Shown here in pieces: positions 61,301 through 64,000 of a stretch of DNA of 64,000 nt (the first letter of the stretch is position 1; every line of letters starts with the position of its first letter). Source of the stretch: SZUA-37 sp964472525 (lineage in GTDB: Bacteria; Pseudomonadota; Gammaproteobacteria; UBA6429; Thiohalophilaceae); NCBI GenBank assembly GCA_964472525.1, contig CAYYLL010000003.1, forward strand, positions 1 through 64,000, read 5' to 3'. The notes below the pieces were generated by a model. That model was not told the origin of the DNA, did no database searches, and worked only from the letters and a program-made list of their open reading frames with translations. Position numbers and translations under genes: made by a program.

Positions 61301-61558
61301 GAAGATAATATCGAGGAAGGTCTTGAGATTGTCAGCAATGGTTTGCGGGCGGTTGACGAAACGGGTGAAGTTTTCTGGCAGGCTGAATTATTACGTTTAA
61401 AAGCAGAGTTATTAAATAAAGACAAACCAGAGCAGGCGTTAGATTGTTATCAACAAGCTATATTAATAGCTGAACAACAGGCAGCATCCGGTTTGGTGCA
61501 ACGGGTAACTGATAGTATGGATGTATTCACCGCTCAGCAACGTGTTGTGAATAAGTAA
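58361..61558 (+). CDS. Zinc-ribbon / class III nucleotide cyclase / AAA-type ATPase / TPR protein
   Basis: This 1065-residue protein has, in order: a zinc ribbon (CPACGFENPGGFKFCGECG, residues 5-23), a class III adenylate/guanylate cyclase domain (about 52-240) with metal-binding D63 (FCDLVDST) and D107 (FLGDGLLVYFG), an ATPase domain with Walker A GDAGIGKSRLL near 284-294 and Walker B LLIVEDLHWVD near 410, and helical TPR-like repeats from about 680 to the end. This is the adenylate cyclase-type signalling ATPase architecture found in many bacteria; its input and output are unknown. Both metal aspartates are kept, so cyclase activity is possible. No DNA-binding domain is seen. Confidence 0.88.
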   Translation: MKTICPACGFENPGGFKFCGECGAKFDARFGSSDNISAPAISTIETLDGNIAERRQLTVMFCDLVDSTQLSDYLDPEDLREVIHHYQKACGEIVHRYDGHIAQFLGDGLLVYFGFPHAHEDDARRAAISALEMINAIKALNRAFTLPKNHTLAVRIGINTGLVVTSELGSGVKKEHLALGKTPNVAARLQSLADANQILISEDSYLLVKDDFNFSSCGKLQIKGIANAVTAYQVIESIDNKNNIIESSGKTSSKIIGREYELKKLLSFWKESVQGQGRIAIVSGDAGIGKSRLLKACRDELNSDEYQLVVARCHAFGEASTFSPIINVLQRLIGLTSSLSVDEKRNKLRSFLERNQFDIEEAFPLFATFLGLPLNARDKEIIISPQKRKIRMIELVTELLVYSLQQLPMLLIVEDLHWVDPSTLELLNNFIDVVPEHNIFVVFTCRPNFDIPWPESDSLNILHVDNLEQVDIESMLLSLTNGKDLPIEIIEHIVNKTDGIPLFVEELTKMLLESDLLRFVGNKFVLNDTVSENLILEQSIPSTLQDSLTARLDSMGAAKEVAQLGAALGREFSYTLLRSVISKGQDELDAALQELVDAELLYQRGLPPNADFIFKHALIQDAAASSLLKSHRQVLHQRIATVLIDEYPGVANNRPEQIAHHFTAAANYETAIDWWIRAGSHALEQSASVEAIEHAKQGLNLLQHVSDSERNRRRELYLQMTLGPVLTATKGYAAPEVENAYKRAHELCKTVGVGEDLFPVLWGFYAFSVVRSEFLEALDAATQMLDIANKLQDEAMQIESHQALGLINYFIGQPQLAMRHIEKVLELDTTLRDRSFTFKSGQDASVCNLAFAALTSWLLGNNQHAEQYSKQAIQLAREIDHPFSLAYALNFAAWLSYMQDKPEKTKIYAQEEINLSEEHAFFWIHKGKLLLGWALAQADDEDDIKRGHHLIKDGFHAYKEPGARLGQTLQMAIDASICLREDNIEEGLEIVSNGLRAVDETGEVFWQAELLRLKAELLNKDKPEQALDCYQQAILIAEQQAASGLVQRVTDSMDVFTAQQRVVNK

Positions 61559-61581
61559 TACATTCTTTATCCCAATTGGAA

Positions 61582-62775
61582 TTATTTTGTTTTGATTGTA
61601 TTGGCTGCTTTTTTAGCATTTTTACGCGCCGTATCAGTTGAATTCGCATAAGCAAGCGCAACCCCCATGCGACGTTTAACAAAGGCTTCTGGTTTACCAA
61701 ATAAGCGAATATCGGTTTGAGGGATGGCAAGTGCCTTTTCTATATTTTCGAATTCAATCCCACTTTTATCAACACCACCGTAAATAACAGCACTGGCACC
61801 TGCGGTGCGTAATGTTGTTGATACAGGTAAGCCTAAAATTGCACGAGCGTGGAGTTCAAATTCATTCTGATACTGGGTAATCATGGTGACCATGCCGGTG
61901 TCATGTGGGCGAGGACTCACTTCACTAAAGTAAACATCATCACCTTTTATAAAAAGTTCAACACCAAACAAACCACGCCCCCCTAAATTATCGGTTACCG
62001 TTTTTGCGATATGCTGTGCTTTTTCTAAAACAGTGGTATTCATTTGTTGTGGTTGCCAGCTTTCAACATAATCACCTTGTTGTTGAATATGACCGATGGG
62101 TTCGCAGAAATAAGTGGTCACTTCACCCGTCTCGTTCAGTGCGCGTACGGTGAGCAGGGTTATTTCATAATCAAAGTTAATTTTTTCTTCTATAATAATT
62201 CGGCTGGTGGCAACGCGCGCGCCACTGATAGCATAGTCCCATGCTACCTGAATATCATTCGCATTATTAATGGTGGACTGGCCTTTACCTGAGGATGACA
62301 TTACCGGTTTAACAATACAGGGGAAACCAATACCATTGTTAATCGCAGTTTTAAGTTCGTCGAATGATTCTGCAAAAGCATAGTTTGAAGTGGCGATATT
62401 GAGTGTTTCTGCCGCAAGGCAGCGTATACCTTCTCGATTCATGGTCAACTGTGTTGCACGGGCAGTGGGGATAACCGTTGCTATTTTTTCGGTCTCAATT
62501 TCAGCCAACATATCTGTTGCTATAGCTTCAATCTCAGGTACGACCAGATCAGGTTTTTCTTTTTCGATAAGGGCTTTTAATTCTGCTGCATTGGTCATAT
62601 CAATCACATAAGCACGATGGGCCACCTGATGGCCGGGGGCATCTTTATAACGGTCAACCCCGATTACTTCAACGCCCAGTCGTTGCAAGGCAATAATCAC
62701 TTCTTTGCCCAGTTCACCACAACCGAGTAACATCACTTTAGTTGCTGTTTCTGAAAGGGGAGTGCCAATTTTCAT
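61582..62775 (-). CDS. purT: Formate-dependent phosphoribosylglycinamide formyltransferase 2
   Basis: This 397-residue ATP-grasp enzyme of purine synthesis uses formate and ATP instead of formyl-tetrahydrofolate for step 3. It begins MKIGTPLSETATKVMLLGCG, with ELGKEVIIALQRLGVEVIGV, the ATP-grasp PCIVKPVMSSSGKGQSTI and EVSPRPHDTGMVTMITQ. The size is close to E. coli PurT (392). The stop converges with the cyclase-like gene, with 23 bp between. Confidence 0.97.
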   Translation of the reverse strand: MKIGTPLSETATKVMLLGCGELGKEVIIALQRLGVEVIGVDRYKDAPGHQVAHRAYVIDMTNAAELKALIEKEKPDLVVPEIEAIATDMLAEIETEKIATVIPTARATQLTMNREGIRCLAAETLNIATSNYAFAESFDELKTAINNGIGFPCIVKPVMSSSGKGQSTINNANDIQVAWDYAISGARVATSRIIIEEKINFDYEITLLTVRALNETGEVTTYFCEPIGHIQQQGDYVESWQPQQMNTTVLEKAQHIAKTVTDNLGGRGLFGVELFIKGDDVYFSEVSPRPHDTGMVTMITQYQNEFELHARAILGLPVSTTLRTAGASAVIYGGVDKSGIEFENIEKALAIPQTDIRLFGKPEAFVKRRMGVALAYANSTDTARKNAKKAANTIKTK

Positions 62776-62870
62776 TCAAGTCTCTCAATATGTATTTTTA
62801 ATATTAATCAAAGTGTACTATAACAGCGTAAAAATTAGAATTAACTGGCACAATGGGTGTCTATTTATTT

Positions 62871-63407
62871 ATGTTAAAAATTAAGACAGTGATGCTAAAA
62901 GCGATACCAGTATGGGCTATTCTATTTATCTGGCCAGCTATTGCGCCAGAGCAGGCTGAAGCTACCGAAAAAATAAATTATCCACCTTATAGTACACATT
63001 ATAATCCTGCACGTGATCCCTTTGCCGACGGACGGGCTGCGATCGCACTGGCAAAAGCAACCCGGCGTCGAATTTTGATTGAAGTGGGTGGAGACTGGTG
63101 TATATGGTGTCATGCATTGGATAAATTTATTAAAAGCGACAAGCAGATTGAGCAGGTTTTGTATCAAACCTTTGTTGTGCTAAAAGTAAATGTGAGTGAT
63201 GAAAATTCCAATGAGAAATTTTTAGCCGCTTTTCCTGAAAACTTAGGCTATCCTCATATGTATGTGACGGACATGGATGGTCAGGTTATTCATTCACAGG
63301 ATACAGCTAAATTTCTTACAAATTTAAAATATTCAAAACAAAAGTTTCTGACATTTCTAAACAAATGGAAATTAAAAAGTCTAAATAACAAAGACAATGA
63401 TAAATGA
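62871..63407 (+). CDS. Secreted thioredoxin-like (DUF255-type) protein
   Basis: This protein of about 178 residues has an N-terminal hydrophobic signal (MLKAIPVWAILFIWPAIAPE region), then DPFADGRAAIALAKATRRRI, GGDWCIWCHALDKF and FLAAFPENLGYPHMYVTDMD. The WCxWC motif places it with thioredoxin-fold proteins of the DUF255 type. Possible starts are 62853, 62871 and 62892; none has a clear ribosome binding site. The stop overlaps the next gene by 4 nt (ATGA), so they are coupled. Confidence 0.8.
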   Translation: MLKIKTVMLKAIPVWAILFIWPAIAPEQAEATEKINYPPYSTHYNPARDPFADGRAAIALAKATRRRILIEVGGDWCIWCHALDKFIKSDKQIEQVLYQTFVVLKVNVSDENSNEKFLAAFPENLGYPHMYVTDMDGQVIHSQDTAKFLTNLKYSKQKFLTFLNKWKLKSLNNKDNDK

Positions 63408-64000
63408 AAAAATTTAAACCAACCAATACGAATATTAAGAAAATTCTGGCCCAATGGGACACTGAAATCCCTGAGTCTATTTTACAGCAGCAAAAACAAC
63501 GCCAGTCACGACGATTATTTCTAGGCCAGAGTGTTGCTTTAATTGGTGGGGTTGCGACAGCAACATTAGTGTCGGCCAAAACCAGAGTTGCGACTACGGG
63601 TGTTCAAACAACTTTATCCGAGCCTTGGTTAACCGTATCGGCCGTACAGGAACATTTATTTCCACGAACCAGTGGTGAACATGCTTCACCGGGTGCGAGG
63701 GATATCCATGCACTTGAATATTTACAGGTAATGCTGAACACACCGGATGCAGACAACGATGAACGTAATTTTATTATTAATGGTGTCAGCTGGTTGGATG
63801 GAGTCGCAAATAACCTAGCGGGTCACCCGTTTATAAAATTAAATAAAGCTGAACGTGAACAGGTGCTGAAAAAAATAAGTAGCAGTACCTCTGGAGAAAA
63901 CTGGTTATCAACTTTATTGAGTTATATTTTTGAAGCCTTACTGACCGATCCTATTTATGGTGGCAATACGAAAAAATCGGGATGGCAGTGGCTTGAACAT
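63404..64000 (+). CDS. Gluconate 2-dehydrogenase subunit 3 family protein (partial, continues beyond window)
   Basis: The frame opens at ATG 63404 and stays open to the window end (199 codons). The Tat signal QSRRLFLGQSVALIGGVATA lies near residues 34-53, then WLTVSAVQEHLFPRTSGEHA, GARDIHALEYLQ and the closing region DPIYGGNTKKSGWQWLEH match the small gamma-type subunit of membrane-bound gluconate/FAD-dependent dehydrogenases. The partner flavoprotein (GMC oxidoreductase) is expected just outside the window. It overlaps the thioredoxin-like gene and would be exported folded with it or its partner. Confidence 0.85.
   Translation, partial: MKKFKPTNTNIKKILAQWDTEIPESILQQQKQRQSRRLFLGQSVALIGGVATATLVSAKTRVATTGVQTTLSEPWLTVSAVQEHLFPRTSGEHASPGARDIHALEYLQVMLNTPDADNDERNFIINGVSWLDGVANNLAGHPFIKLNKAEREQVLKKISSSTSGENWLSTLLSYIFEALLTDPIYGGNTKKSGWQWLEH

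Noticed and set aside
1..64000. CRISPR arrays, tRNA or rRNA genes, insertion sequences and prophage genes
   Set aside because: I saw no regularly spaced repeats, no tRNA-like cloverleaf sequence, and no transposase, integrase or phage structural genes. Mobile-type sequence is limited to the two REP-like palindromes.

Overview
This window comes from a gammaproteobacterium of about 40% GC. The ribosomal proteins and RNA polymerase subunits are close to E. coli in length and sequence. Several accessory genes are also typical of the class: YajR, YbiT, EfpL, PurT, HopJ-family, DUF3301, DUF3820, DUF6316 and DsrC-family proteins. A FliA-type promoter next to a chemoreceptor-like gene suggests a flagellated organism. 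I cannot place it below class from the sequence alone.

Layout. (1) 1-23440: one continuous plus-strand block of information-processing genes. It holds the rpoB 3' end, rpoC, the str genes (rpsL-rpsG-fusA-tuf), and then directly the S10, spc and alpha genes through rplQ. Visible promoters lie before rpsL and rpsM, and a strong terminator follows rplQ. (2) 23475-31116: a VanZ-like protein, a SAM hydroxide adenosyltransferase, an unexplained or decayed stretch, a TPR protein, and the conserved uvrA / yajR / ssb neighbourhood. (3) 31305-45395: a nitrate-assimilation island. narK and a phosphatase-kinase fusion read leftward; nirB, nirD, a NasA-like molybdoenzyme, an FeS/DmsC membrane fusion, a DsrC-like protein lacking the catalytic cysteines, and a full NasA read rightward. 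The 445-bp divergent region carries a sigma-54 promoter in each direction and two NtrC-type palindromes, which points to control by nitrogen limitation. (4) 45489-49693: two small genes, then a signalling operon behind a near-consensus sigma-28 promoter. The operon encodes a chemoreceptor-like protein, a STAS antagonist and a receiver-PP2C-ATPase protein, and is followed by a broken receiver gene. (5) 49739-64000: an assorted set: a diheme peroxidase with a Fur box between its -35 and -10, HopJ-family and HI0933-type proteins, EfpL, glutaredoxin, YchJ-like, YbiT, a phosphate-binding/OmpA fusion, a large cyclase-ATPase-TPR protein, PurT, and the start of a thioredoxin / gluconate-dehydrogenase-subunit-3 pair cut by the window edge.

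How the genes fit together. NarK would import nitrate, a NasA-type enzyme would reduce it to nitrite, and NirBD would reduce that to ammonium. The unusual part is a second, shorter NasA-like catalytic subunit paired with a DmsB-DmsC fusion. Neither protein has a Tat signal, so together they could form a quinol-linked enzyme with its active site in the cytoplasm. The adjacent DsrC relative has lost both C-terminal redox cysteines. This module, its sigma-54 control, and the terminator lying just before the kinase-phosphatase start codon are the parts I consider most worth follow-up.
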